From NCBI RefSeq assembly GCF_964340395.1, contig NC_135567.1:16280306-16344305 (forward strand): a stretch of 64,000 nt of DNA, given 5' to 3'. This DNA is from Glandiceps talaboti. Taxonomy: Eukaryota > Hemichordata > Enteropneusta > Spengelidae. Each line of letters starts with the position of its first letter. Within the stretch, counting starts at the first letter, position 1. The notes beneath the pieces were generated by a model that saw only the letters and a program-made list of their open reading frames with translations, did no database searches and was not told where the DNA came from. Position numbers and translations under genes: made by a program. Shown in pieces: positions 54,437 to 64,000 of this stretch.

Positions 54437-54802
54437 ACTGTTGTTTAATGCCTTCACTAATCAGACAAATGGTACTAATTTCAGTTTTTGTTGATGTTAC
54501 TTGATTGAATGTGGCTCTTGTCAAACATGTTTGATCATTAAAACTGGACACAATTATGATTCCTGCTGTAAACCTGAATTATGGTGGAACTCTTATTGGT
54601 TAGAACTTGGCTATAAATCAAATTATGAATTAATAGTTTCAAGTTATCTATTTGCATAATGTATTACCATGGAAAGTGTGCTATCAGCAAATTAAGACAA
54701 ATACAATTTCAAATTGTTGTTGCATGTAGTAAATCACACAGATGGGTGAGAGTGGTTCCTTTGCTTAATTTGCTTAATCACCCTGTAATTATGTGGTAAA
54801 CG

Positions 54803-54920
54803 ACTAGTCTTGGTTACCCAGACTCTCGCTGCTGGGGGCTCTTGCTACATGACCTTCTCAAGCGTGGATGGTCTCATAAAAGAGCCTCCAGCAGTGAGAG
54901 TCTGGGTAACCCAGACTAGT
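54803..54920. mobile_element. Small foldback element, AGTCTNGGTTAC family
   Basis: Near-perfect palindrome with ends ACTAGTCTTGGTTACCCAGA and TCTGGGTAACCCAGACTAGT and arms continuing to CTGCTGG / CCAGCAG. A shorter relative follows at 54926-55015, and related ends occur at 17441-17706, 33187-33400 and about 36535. Confidence 0.8.
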
Positions 54921-55015
54921 GTACGACTAGTCTCAGTCACCCAGACTCTTGCCATTAAGGGTGCCACCCCAACAGAGGGAAGCCCTCAACGGCAAGAGTG
55001 AGGGTAATCAAGATT

Positions 55016-55545
55016 AATGGATCAGTGTCAGAATAACTATCCCATTGTAAGTGTTATTTGTATTAACATATTTTCATGTCTTTGTGACCTTTAACCTTTG
55101 AACCTCTGACCTACAAAAATTCTGAATCTAGAATTTTTTCTTACAGGACATTGTTTTAAAATTTGTAGATATTTGGATCATTTGTCGAGTAAGTCAATCA
55201 TGAACTGTAAACAGCGCCCCCAGTGTCTGTTCAAGGAAACCCCAATAATGTATATAGTATAGAGTAACTATGTAGTGAATATATGTATGATAATGTATGT
55301 TAATATTCCTTTACTCAAGTAGTCATCATGTAAAGGAAATGACAAGTTTTGGAATTGTGTGTTTTTTGTCAGAATGTATTCGTCTTGGTAGATTTTTAGA
55401 AGCCCCCTGTAAATGCTTGATGTTTTCAAAATGTCACCTGTCATCCAATAATTTTAATGAAGTTTTTGTGACGACGTACAGTGTAGAGTGAATAAATTAT
55501 GTATATCCCTGCTGAAAATAGTCTGTCTTTTCTTTATGTGTTATT
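55016..55545. other. Intergenic, no gene seen
   Basis: AT-rich. No repeat or gene recognised. Confidence 0.4.
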
Positions 55546-55547
55546 AT

Positions 55548-55866
55548 ACATGCACAAGCCAGGTTCAACAAAAAATATGGAATGTATATACGCTGGTCTT
55601 TCTGTGTCACGACAATGCATGTCTACAACACTGGTTCTGCTGTGTTTGAAATATGAGTCAAAACGTTCAAAATCGCCATTACTTTCCACGATTTTTCTTT
55701 GATGTTACTGGTACTGGTATAATTATGTTATTCTCCAGTATGTGCCTTCTCTTCTCTACACTCATGATATATATATCATCACTAGACGAGTAGTGACAAA
55801 GGCCCCTTAGGTCACTCATATTTCCCTTGACTGAACAAAGAAAAATATTTGGGTATAACATGTAAT
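55548..55866. repeat. Dispersed repeat, copy of 43253-43572
   Basis: Same orientation and internal order of motifs as in JAZF1 intron 4, including AAAAATATGGAATGTATAT and CCCCTTAGGTCACTCATA. Confidence 0.7.
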
Positions 55867-56801
55867 TATTTGGCATCTACAATACAATATCAATGAGAAG
55901 ATGACATAGCCAGATGTGGTATACATCTGTCAGTGTGTTTTAAAAGTGTGTGTGTGTGTGTGTGTGTTGGGGGGGGGCCTACTCCCCTTATATGAGTATA
56001 CACGTATGTGCCACCCTTTGGGGTGTGTTTTCTAGCCCATTTGCGGGACGGACCATTGTCCTTTACCAAATCATAACTGCCGTTAATTAATTGCCCCAAA
56101 ATATTACCTCCAGTAAGGAAAATGTATGTAGGTGTAAACTTTCAGAAACCTGTATGGGTAATGATTTTCGGTCAAAGTGGGTCTAAAATGGGCCTGGGGT
56201 TTCAAGCACTGGCTGAACACCCCACTAGAGTTGGCCACTTGTGATAGATACAATCATCGCCTAGTAGGTGATAGGACTGTAGTGGATCAGAGCTGCAGAG
56301 TCACATAGATGCAGCGGCAATTGCTTCACTGGTAAACATACCCATGCAACAGTTAATACCTTTAAAATAAATCAGATTATTTAGATCAATTATTGCATCA
56401 TTATCATCGAAAAGAGTTAAAATCTAAAAGTTATGTGTTTGTATTTGTAATTAATTCCCAGGCCTATCTTTGAACTAATCCACAGACTCTCTATGATAGA
56501 ATTAATATTTGGTAATTATTGTCCCAACTTTATTCATATTGTATGGTAAGCTAGATATTTCATACCAAAACAAAAAACAACAAAACAATCTGATCTAAAC
56601 AGAAACCAAAATTTAAGATGTCCAATTTTTCTACAAAAGGCGTCGAGCGAGGCTGAACCGTGTTCGCTGGAGAAGCGAAGTCCAAACAAACACCCATACA
56701 GTCGAGGTCAATAAAGGTCACACAAACACAAAGAACGCACAGAACAAGACAAGTCAAAGTGTAAAAAATATCTATCATGTTTATAGGTTCCCTTTTCCAG
56801 A
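55867..56801. other. Upstream region of ATXN7L3
   Basis: A short (TG)n and G run at 55950-55977, and the dispersed repeat at about 56170-56230 related to 31383-31450. The ATXN7L3 promoter is probably at about 56600-56790. A pyrimidine-rich CCCTTTTCCAG ends one base before the AATGTCG of the start codon, so an acceptor for an untranslated first exon is possible. Confidence 0.4.
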
Positions 56802-59800
56802 ATGTCGTCTGTTGACGGAGATATGAGCAGAAGTGGTGAAATACAGGTAAGCAACGCAAAGTTTTCTGCATGCTTCGTAAATATTCAAGGTGCACATGAC
56901 AGCAGCAGTGAGTGTGTCGACAGTAAATATTGGTATTCGATGATGGTCGCTTTCGTCTGTCGCCCGTCCAGTCATTCATCGGGCGTCGTGGTTCTCCATT
57001 TTAAAATGTTCAAAGTGTTTAAAATCCTAAGTTTTTCAGCGTTTTCTATGTTATTTAAAACGTCGTTCCGTGGTATTTGGCTGTGATGCACGTGGGTTCA
57101 GTTAGAAATGGCCTCCTTCAAACGCAGTATCACTGCCTTCGCTCAAACTCAAAATTGTGACAGAGAATTTTGTTCTGCATATGTCCTATGTTTTGCGTGC
57201 TTTGTTTCTGAAAGTCACCAATTCAGGAAGTATAAATTATTCTAATTATTCAATTCATTTTTCAATTGCAAACAGGCATTTACATTTAAAAAACAGAAGA
57301 AAAAGAAGTGAATGCTTTGTGATTCTGTTTGTTTTGTTTTAAATGCCAAGTAGCGGATGTTGTTATAATTTTTATTTGATTAATGATTCATTGACAGTTC
57401 TTCTTGTAAACGATTGTTATTCAAATGAATCAAGTACATTGTACTTGGAACTTTATTTCCTGTATATTTGGAACATTTTGAGCTTGGTGTAAGAAACAAA
57501 AACAATTATTTCACTGATCTGATATTATTTTTATTTCTCCTATTGCAGTTATGACGTTTTATTTATATTTTTATCATTTTCATATTTTATTTATTTTGTA
57601 TTCATTTTACAGATAATTATGTAAAAAAAAAATTTTTTTAAATGATATCAAAAAAGAACAGGCTTTTAGAAAATAATTTGATCTTACCTATGTTTTTCAA
57701 TAGGAATTACCTTTTCAATAGTAAGATTGGTTTATTTCGAAGAATTACCTTGAAGTAGCTGAGGTATTTGCCAAGAAATTTACAACTGCCTTGCTAAAAT
57801 GGCTAGACTGTTTTCAGCACAATTTGGTATTTGCTAAATGCTGTTTCCTTATCCGATTATCTGATCATGGTTATCCAATAAATATTATAAATAAATAAGT
57901 TATGAGAATAATTATAATTAAGGTACCTTTTGGAACAAACATGATTCTGTACATTGTGAAAGGTGTACCGCAGTTTCGGCCATATCTCATAGCTGTGATT
58001 CACCACCAGGGTGCGCCCTCTGTAGTTGAAAATAAATCGGTTATGTTTATCTTGTCCTATTTGTAGTCGTCTTCTGTTTAAATAAGAGAAAAGATCGATT
58101 GTTATGACTTTATTTTTTTTGCAGGCAATTGCAGCTGAAGTATTCACAGAATTGGTAGATGATATATCACTAGGACTTTGTTTTGAATTTCATCGTTCCT
58201 GTAAAACAGGCTCATTCTTTCTAGATGATGTAGATCCAGAGTAAGTAGGGATGTCATCAGACAATTTATAGTGTTATGCATAATCACAAACTGTCGTCAT
58301 ATAATCTGTAGTGTTGTGTTGTGTTATGTTGTGTTGTGTTGTGGGGAATGTACATAATCACAAACTGTTGTCATATAATCTGTAGTGTTGTGTTGTGTTG
58401 TGTTGTGCATAATTACAAACTGTCATACAATTTGTATTGTCATGGAGTGGTCATTATCATCATACAACTGCTGACATCATAGCACTAATGAATGGAACCT
58501 GTTACAAATAGGGAATGCAAACTAAGTAAACAAATGAATTGGATTAATAACACTTGGCACAGCATGTTGGAAGTACAGAGAGACAAGTATTACATTTCAT
58601 CATTAATTTTTTATAAGAACAGTTATATTGCCACTTTACAAAATAGCTGATGTTCACACTGATCACAGTCAAATTTCCAGTTCCCTAGCAATTCATGTAC
58701 ACGTAAAGATGCAAAATTGTTGTTATCAAACCATTAAATGTACATGTATTACAAGTCTCTGTACTTCCAATGATACTGTGCCAAGTGTTATTAATCCAAT
58801 TCATCTGGTTAATTTTCCTGTTTGTAACAGTTTCCATTCGTCAGTAAGCAATTATGTAAGCAGTTCTATGTTTTTTTAGTCTGTGCATGATCACACACAG
58901 GCCTTGATCCATAGGCTACACCTTTTCACTGTCAATTTTTTTCAAAAGTGTCCTTTTCGCAAATGCCTAGACAATTGCCAAATTGGTTCTTTATTCAAAC
59001 GTCATGATGCAACAGAGATATTGACAGATCATATACTGAAATCATACATAAAAGTATACTGAATGGAGAAGAAATGACTGAAGCTTTTCTTTGTCATTAT
59101 ATAAAATTATAAATACTAGTATCATGTAACCACGTGTATTGTCAAATCACAATATAGGAAATGGACTAGATGTATTACAAAGTAATTTGATGTAGAAGTT
59201 GCTCTAATTTTTATAATTTTATCTTTGTTTCTGTTTCACTTTCTTTTCTCTCTATGTATTATTACCAACAAAGGACAATGAAACAATATGGTAAGTCTCT
59301 CCATTATATTCAAATCCATAATATTAGCACCACATACTATTCTAGTCCTGTGTGCATTATGATCATATCCACTGTATAGTCAAATCAATTTCTCTAGCAC
59401 AGAATTCTGTTTTTACCACTAGCAGCGATACTTTATGGTATTGGAGCATTTATGTAAAAGTGATGATGTTATCACGTCCTCATATCAGTTACATTCAAAC
59501 TGGAAGTTGAGTTTGTAGTAAACTGAATGAAGTAACCAATTACAACCGCCTAACTCCTGTCAGTGTGTGATGATTACTACACTGACATGCACTGTTCATC
59601 ACTTCTCGAGTAGGACATTCAGCTAGATTATTGGTAGTATATTAGAAAGAGATCATGCATGTACATAGAGAAGTACTACACATATGATATAATAATATAG
59701 TAAGTAGACTACATACACATGCACACACACAAGCACAAGCACACGTGAGCGTGCACACACACACACACACACACACACACCAATCTGATTAAAATCCGAT

Positions 59801-61049
59801 GTAGATGTCGGCTAATCATGCATTGCTATCTTACCATCGTTATTTAGCTTGAATTGACCTTCGTAGTACATGTTTACGTTTTTAGCCAGGAGGCGATCAG
59901 GCTAAAAACTTAAATTAGCCGACATCTACATCGGATTTTAATCAGAGTGACACACACACACACACAGAGTCCATAATATCAGTATACATGAACAAAAATG
60001 AGTCACATTTTTTTCAATAAAAGCTTCAATTTTTATGTTAGTAACTTTGACTCTTGTTTAGTATAGGGTCTACGATTTAGGGCCCTAACTATCAAACCAC
60101 CCACTAGCTTACTTTTGTACTATCACCATATTAATTGTTGACACCTCCAATGTACACAAACTGTGTATTACTAGTATATCACAATTTTCTCTCTAACTTT
60201 TTTCCAACAGAAATAGTAGACAAATTAGGATTAGATGTGTTTGGTCAAGTGCAACTAAAGAAGACATTAGAGTGTGTATGTCCTAACTGTAACAGAACTC
60301 TATCGGCATCAAGATTTGCACCACATCTAGAGAAATGTATGGGTATGGGTAGAAACAGTAGTAGATTAGCTAATAGAAGGTATGTATGCTATAATTAACA
60401 TTCACCTGTATGTGTGTCTGTGTCTGTGTCTGTGTGTGTACATGTATGTGTCTGTGTATGTATGTATGTATGTATGTATGTATGTATGTATGTATGTATG
60501 TATGTATGTATGTATGTATACATGTATGCAAGTATGCATAATTATGTGTATGGATGTATATGTATGTGTGTATGTATGTGTGTGTATGTATGTGTCTATA
60601 CATACATACCCATATAATATACATATCATATTTAAGGTTATAGTGTTGATTTACTTGCGTGAACACAGCATAACCAATGACGTTGACACATGTTGTCCTG
60701 ACCTAGACACTCGTTGGTATAACATAGAACGACCAGAGTACATATTCCATATTTTTTGTTCAACTTGGCTCATGTATGGTATTCATTGAATTCATTGATT
60801 ATATCATTTGATAGACTAATAGCAAATAGTGGAAAAGCAGACAGTGAGAATGAAGTAGAGGATCAGGATGATAATGATTGGTCTGTTACAGACAAGAAAA
60901 CTGCCAATAGTGAGTATATATGATAATATGTAATTGTATGTTGAAAATAAATCTTAATGAATTTAACAGTTGTGTTATAACCAGTAAACATACTCTCTGT
61001 CTCTCTGTCTCTGTCTCTCTCTGTCTCTCTCTCTCTGTCTCTCTCTGTC

Positions 61050-61090
<41 letters not shown>

Positions 61091-63687
61091 ATTTCTTTAT
61101 TTAGTCAATATTTTTAATATACCTTATCAAAACAGCAAATTTCCACAACATACTCTGATCATGCACTTTTGTATACAATGAACAACTGTGCCTTCATTTG
61201 CATATCATTTGCAAACCGGTGTGCAATAATGTGCTTGGTATTGGACGGCGGTGTGAATACCACTAGTATGCATGTGTCACTGGTGCAAATAATCACTGGT
61301 ACATAGTTACATGTATGAAACTCAATTGTTCATGCCATGAAATTTTCTTTATTTTCATTCAGTGTATAAAAAAATGAAGAAAGATAAAATGGTGAATTCA
61401 CCAAGACGAGTAACAAAGTCAAGTTCTAGTAAATCTAAAAATGGTAAGTATCCTAATAATGATAATAAAATATTTTTTATGATAAGTTAATGACTTCAAC
61501 AGTGAAGTGAAATTAATGTGAATATAGTTGAACTGGCATATTATATGACATAATGTATCACATTAGATGATGTGATGTGATTTGGCGTGACATGATGCGA
61601 TGTGATGCAATGCAACGCAACGCAACATGACATGGCATGACATGATGTGATGTGATGTGACGAAGTGTGATGCGATGCGATGTGATGCAATGCAATGCAA
61701 TGCAACGTGACATGGCATGACATGATGTGATGTGATGTGATGTGATGCAGTACAATGCAATGTGACATGGCATGACATGATGTGATGTGACATAACGCAG
61801 TGTGATGTGATGTGATGTGATTTGATTTTATGTGAAGTGAAGTGATGTGACGATGATATCCTATGATACAATATTATATATAAGATACTGTATAATATGA
61901 TATGCTATGATGCAAAGATTTAGTAATAAACTGGTGTAGTGTGTAGATTAGATGCACTCTCTAGTAAACTGCAAAAATGTCAATATTTATTTATCAATGA
62001 TGAACTTTAATTAGCATTTGTGCTCTGGAAACAGAGCTGGGAAATCTGGTAAACTGAAGATTTTTTTGACGTAATAACTTGTTTCTTCTTTTTTTTATGC
62101 CCAGGAGACACTGGTAGTGTACACTCAGAGTCAGGAACTGTAACTATTAAGGTAAACCATTCTCTGTAAACTTTCTTCTTTATAGGGGTCCATGCTTAGG
62201 CAAATTGCCAGCTACATCCCCCTCGGATATTCTTAGCAAACTCGGACTAATACTAATAATAAGTAATGACATAGGAGTCCACAACTAGGCAAGTAATCAG
62301 CTATATGACAAGTTAGCCTCGAGGATAGAAAGACATCTTGGAATAATTCGCGGAATCTACCAGTTGACACGTTAGATCAGCTGGTTAGAGCACTCTGACT
62401 AGTGTTTAGGGGACGTGGGTTCGATTCCTACATGTGTCACTTTTCTTTTTTATAACAAAGTCATAAAGTTAGTTAGGTTAGCACACTGGTTTGATTAAAT
62501 TACCACTCTAGCTGTAAGTAAGAAGAGTGTCATTCAGTTTGACTACCGAACAACACAGGTGGTCCTCACGTACTCCATTTTCCTCCTGCACAAACAAGTA
62601 CTGAACCTTCCTCCTGTTATTGGGCAATGTTGTATGGTAAATAAATTAAGTAAATATATAAAATAACACACTGACTGATATTAATAAGTGATATTTCTTG
62701 ATTTCAATTGTAGCCGTATAACAGTTATGGACTCTCTTGGAGCACTGCAGAGCCAGTAACATAGGGGGTCCATGGTTAGGCAACTTGCCAGCTACATCCC
62801 TTAAGCTGGTGCTCAGCAAAAATGCTGACATACTAATAAGTAATGACATAGAGGTCCATAGTTACTCAAGTTGACAGCTATATCCCTTAGGATAGTGCTT
62901 AGCAAACACTGACTGATTCTAATAAGTGATATTTCTTGATTTTAATTGCAGCCATATAATGGTTATGATTCCTTATCAATGGAAGAACGCAAGACATTAC
63001 TAATGAATACATGTGGAGTGATATCAGAACATACCAAGAAAATGTGTACAAGGTAAGATTGAATCACTCAGATCAAATGAATCTGAAAATTTACTCGATT
63101 TAATACTATTTTGCTTACTGTAAACCTGGAATTTTTTAACAAAGACTTTTTTTCCACTTACGACACTGGTAATCCAGGCTTCGGTTTTCTAAGATAGATG
63201 CAAACTAAAAGTACTGTTCTTCAGTGTGGTAGATTAGACAAGGTGGGTGATAGCGGTTCCTCTGTTTTTGTGTTTTTAATCACCCTGTGATCAAAATAGT
63301 GTAAACATTGGAAGTCCCAAAACACTACACTACAAGTTCATGGAACTTGAACTCACTACCGAGATTAAACTAACATCCATTCAATAGCTTATCACTGTTG
63401 CATCAACATATTTTGACAATAGTTTTAGTATGTGTTTATCTTAGTAAACCGAAGGCTTAAATACCAAGGTAATAAAACCACATTCCAGTATAACAAATAA
63501 AGTCTGAAATGTCGCCATTTCACCTCTAGAGGGCACACTTTCCTACCAAGGGCTATAACATGATATGAATTGATTTTATTTCTCCAAGATCACATCGCTG
63601 TCCTCAACACTCAGATGAACAAAGAAGGGCAGTGAGAGCTCATTTATTAGGATCCTATGATGATGCCTTAAGACTCAGAGCAGATGG
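56802..63687 (+). CDS. ATXN7L3: ATXN7L3 (Sgf11), SAGA deubiquitinase-module subunit, 3' end beyond window
   Basis: Adaptor that activates USP22 for histone H2B deubiquitination in SAGA. Exons: 56802-56846, 58125-58240, 59274-59290 (17 nt), 60211-60379, 60815-60909, 61363-61443, 62105-62151, 62952-63052 and 63589-63687. All are in phase, giving 256 residues so far. The N-terminal helix ([20 protein letters not shown]) is the ENY2/SAGA-binding part. FFLDDVDPE, then [15 protein letters not shown], leads to the Sgf11 zinc finger ([20 protein letters not shown], then [11 protein letters not shown]). An acidic and then Lys/Ser-rich linker follows, then the SCA7 zinc finger ([20 protein letters not shown], then H). 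The human protein is 347 aa, so about 90 residues remain downstream. The last donor (GTAATT, 63688) is moderate. Confidence 0.95.
56847..58124 (+). other. ATXN7L3 intron 1
   Basis: AT-rich, with A/T runs near 57620. No repeat array or coding frame recognised. Confidence 0.6.
58241..59273 (+). other. ATXN7L3 intron 2
   Basis: Contains a TGTTG pentanucleotide run (58311-58345 and 58384-58407) and foldback MITE copy 2. The remainder is AT-rich. Confidence 0.65.
58488..58843. mobile_element. Foldback MITE with about 120-bp inverted arms, copy 2
   Basis: Ends TGAATGGAACCTGTTACAAA and TTTGTAACAGTTTCCATTCG are inverted. The arms share ATTGGATTAATAACACTTGG with the ATP synthase intron copy at 34565-34897. 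Confidence 0.8.
59274..59290 (+). other. ATXN7L3: 17-nt microexon of ATXN7L3
   Basis: Flanked by a weak AAAG acceptor and a strong GTAAGT donor. It supplies the residues ETMKQY between DDVDP and EIVDKL, matching DSMKDF in vertebrate ATXN7L3. Phase fits on both sides. Confidence 0.85.
59700..59783. repeat. (CA)n microsatellite, left half
   Basis: CA-rich run interrupted by the element at 59784-59946 and resuming at about 59949-59966. Confidence 0.9.
59784..59946. mobile_element. MITE with perfect 32-33-bp TIRs inserted in a (CA)n tract
   Basis: Left end TCTGATTAAAATCCGATGTA continuing to GATGTCGGCTAAT is exactly inverted at 59914-59946. The core is about 97 bp. CA repeats lie on both sides. 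The identical arms suggest a young insertion. Confidence 0.9.
60404..60606. repeat. (TATG)n and (GTCT)n microsatellite in ATXN7L3 intron 4
   Basis: TGTGTC and TATG units for about 200 bp. The open frames are artefacts. Confidence 0.95.
60661..60785. repeat. Dispersed repeat, inverted partial copy of 43253-43572
   Basis: The reverse complement shows GAGCCAAGTTGAACAAAAAA, then TATGGAATATGTACTCTGG, matching about 43263-43305 and 55560-55600. Confidence 0.7.
60993..61087. repeat. (CT)n/(CTGT)n microsatellite in ATXN7L3 intron 5
   Basis: CTCTGTCT units passing into uninterrupted CT. Confidence 0.95.
61560..61858. repeat. Pentanucleotide repeat array (TGATG/GCAAC/ATGAC) in ATXN7L3 intron 6
   Basis: About 300 bp of 5-bp units (GTGAT, GCAAT, GACAT), organised into a higher-order block that recurs two to three times. 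His/Ser/Ile open frames on the minus strand are artefacts. Confidence 0.9.
62188..62330. repeat. Local repeat units around ATXN7L3 intron 7, first pair
   Basis: Two copies of a unit with GGTCCATG...TTAGGCAA-TTGCCAGCTACATC, recurring at about 62765-62840 and 62850-62945. Copy 3 is preceded by a partial copy of the exon 8 acceptor region. Confidence 0.75.
62366..62438 (+). repeat. 73-nt tRNA-like sequence (tRNA pseudogene or SINE head)
   Basis: Layout is exactly tRNA-like. The acceptor arms GACACGT and ATGTGTC pair with one wobble. The D-loop is AGCTGGTTA. The T-arm is GTGGG-TTCGATT-CCTAC. A TTTTCTTTTTT Pol III stop follows. The anticodon stem (CTCTG/TTTAG) has two mismatches and a wobble, and position 33 is C, so it is not a working tRNA. 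Confidence 0.65.
62714..62764 (+). pseudogene. ATXN7L3: Decayed duplicate of the start of ATXN7L3 exon 8
   Basis: The 30 bases before it and its first bases (TTTCAATTGTAG, then CCGTATAACAGTTATGG) copy the true acceptor and exon 8 start (62952). It reads PYNSYG against PYNGYD and then reaches TAG at 62762-62764. The acceptor looks usable. Splicing to it would truncate the protein before the SCA7 finger. Confidence 0.7.
63053..63588 (+). other. ATXN7L3 intron 8
   Basis: AT-rich, nothing recognised beyond splice sites. Confidence 0.5.
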
Positions 63688-63794
63688 GTAATTTGTGTTA
63701 ATATGCTAATTTGTGTTAATAAATGGATTTTGAATATTAGGTCATAACTTTATGAATGTTACAACTTTTTCAGACAATGTTTTTATATCATGTG

Positions 63795-63870
63795 TAACTG
63801 ATTGTCAATCAAGCTCCCTAGCATGCAGAGAAAAGTAACTGATTGTCAATCAAGCTCCCCAGCATGCAGA
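63795..63870. repeat. Tandem duplication of a 41-bp unit
   Basis: TAACTGATTGTCAATCAAGC followed by TCCC(T/C)AGCATGCAGAGAAA occurs twice in direct succession with one difference. Confidence 0.9.
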
Positions 63871-63914
63871 GAAAGCATACATAGTACTGACCATTCTTCT
63901 GTATTACTAGTAAT

Positions 63915-64000
63915 AATAGTCTGTAGGGTATGCAGTGATGGGGCGCCCTCACACATCGGCCGGTGAGGGCGAAACGTCACGACGCATCTTACAGTCTATA
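63915..64000. repeat. Dispersed repeat running off the window end
   Basis: GTATGCAGTGATGGGGCGCC and CCTCACACATCGGCC match the reverse complement of about 37885-37940 in the ATP synthase intron 1. Confidence 0.55.

Noticed and set aside
56560-56979. 139-codon minus-strand frame overlapping ATXN7L3 exon 1
   Set aside because: Shadow frame opposite a confident exon and its promoter, with no domain.
62366-62438. Functional tRNA gene
   Set aside because: The anticodon stem has two mismatches and position 33 is C. An apparent Leu anticodon would also require a long variable arm, which is missing.

Overview
The window is AT-rich nuclear DNA from a bilaterian animal. Coding exons are short, separated by GT-AG introns, and sit among very long microsatellites, minisatellites and small inverted-repeat (MITE-like) elements. 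The conserved proteins (ATP synthase subunit c, JAZF1, ATXN7L3) and a tandem pair of DZIP3-HEPN/B-box/NHL genes fit a slowly evolving marine invertebrate. A hemichordate or lancelet relative is my best guess, but the sequence does not settle the phylum.

1-13 kb: repeat-rich flank, a likely promoter with a perfect CRE (5267-5274) and non-coding exons, then an intact single-exon gene (7521-10646) for a 1041-residue HEPN/B-box/B-box/filamin/NHL protein. 13.3-16.4 kb: a tandem paralogue carrying a nonsense codon and a frameshift, so a recent pseudogene. Its HEPN part is far closer to the intact gene than the rest, which points to gene conversion. 17.1-18.2 kb is an inverted copy of 32.8-33.8 kb, the block that supplies the 3' end of the ATP synthase gene.

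19.7-25.5 kb: secreted or extracellular proteins. These are a plus-strand gene with a signal peptide (exons from 19758) and a possible hydrophobic C-terminal exon, a 48-residue secreted-peptide candidate (23311-23457), and minus-strand exons for a somatomedin-B-like and a partial CUB domain. 25.6-32.8 kb: tandem repeats and inverted-repeat elements, with no gene I can support.

33.8-64 kb: three well-supported housekeeping genes. ATP synthase lipid-binding subunit c lies on the minus strand (33827-38802). It is head to head with JAZF1 on the plus strand (39686-43883), with an NRF-1-like site between them. ATXN7L3, the SAGA deubiquitinase-module subunit, lies on the plus strand (56802 to beyond 63687) and has a 17-nt microexon. 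Between JAZF1 and ATXN7L3 are four consecutive minisatellites, one with ten perfect CArG boxes at 51-bp spacing, followed by nested foldback elements. JAZF1 and ATXN7L3 are both chromatin/transcription factors, while the subunit c gene is mitochondrial. I see no operon-like logic beyond the shared JAZF1/subunit-c promoter interval.
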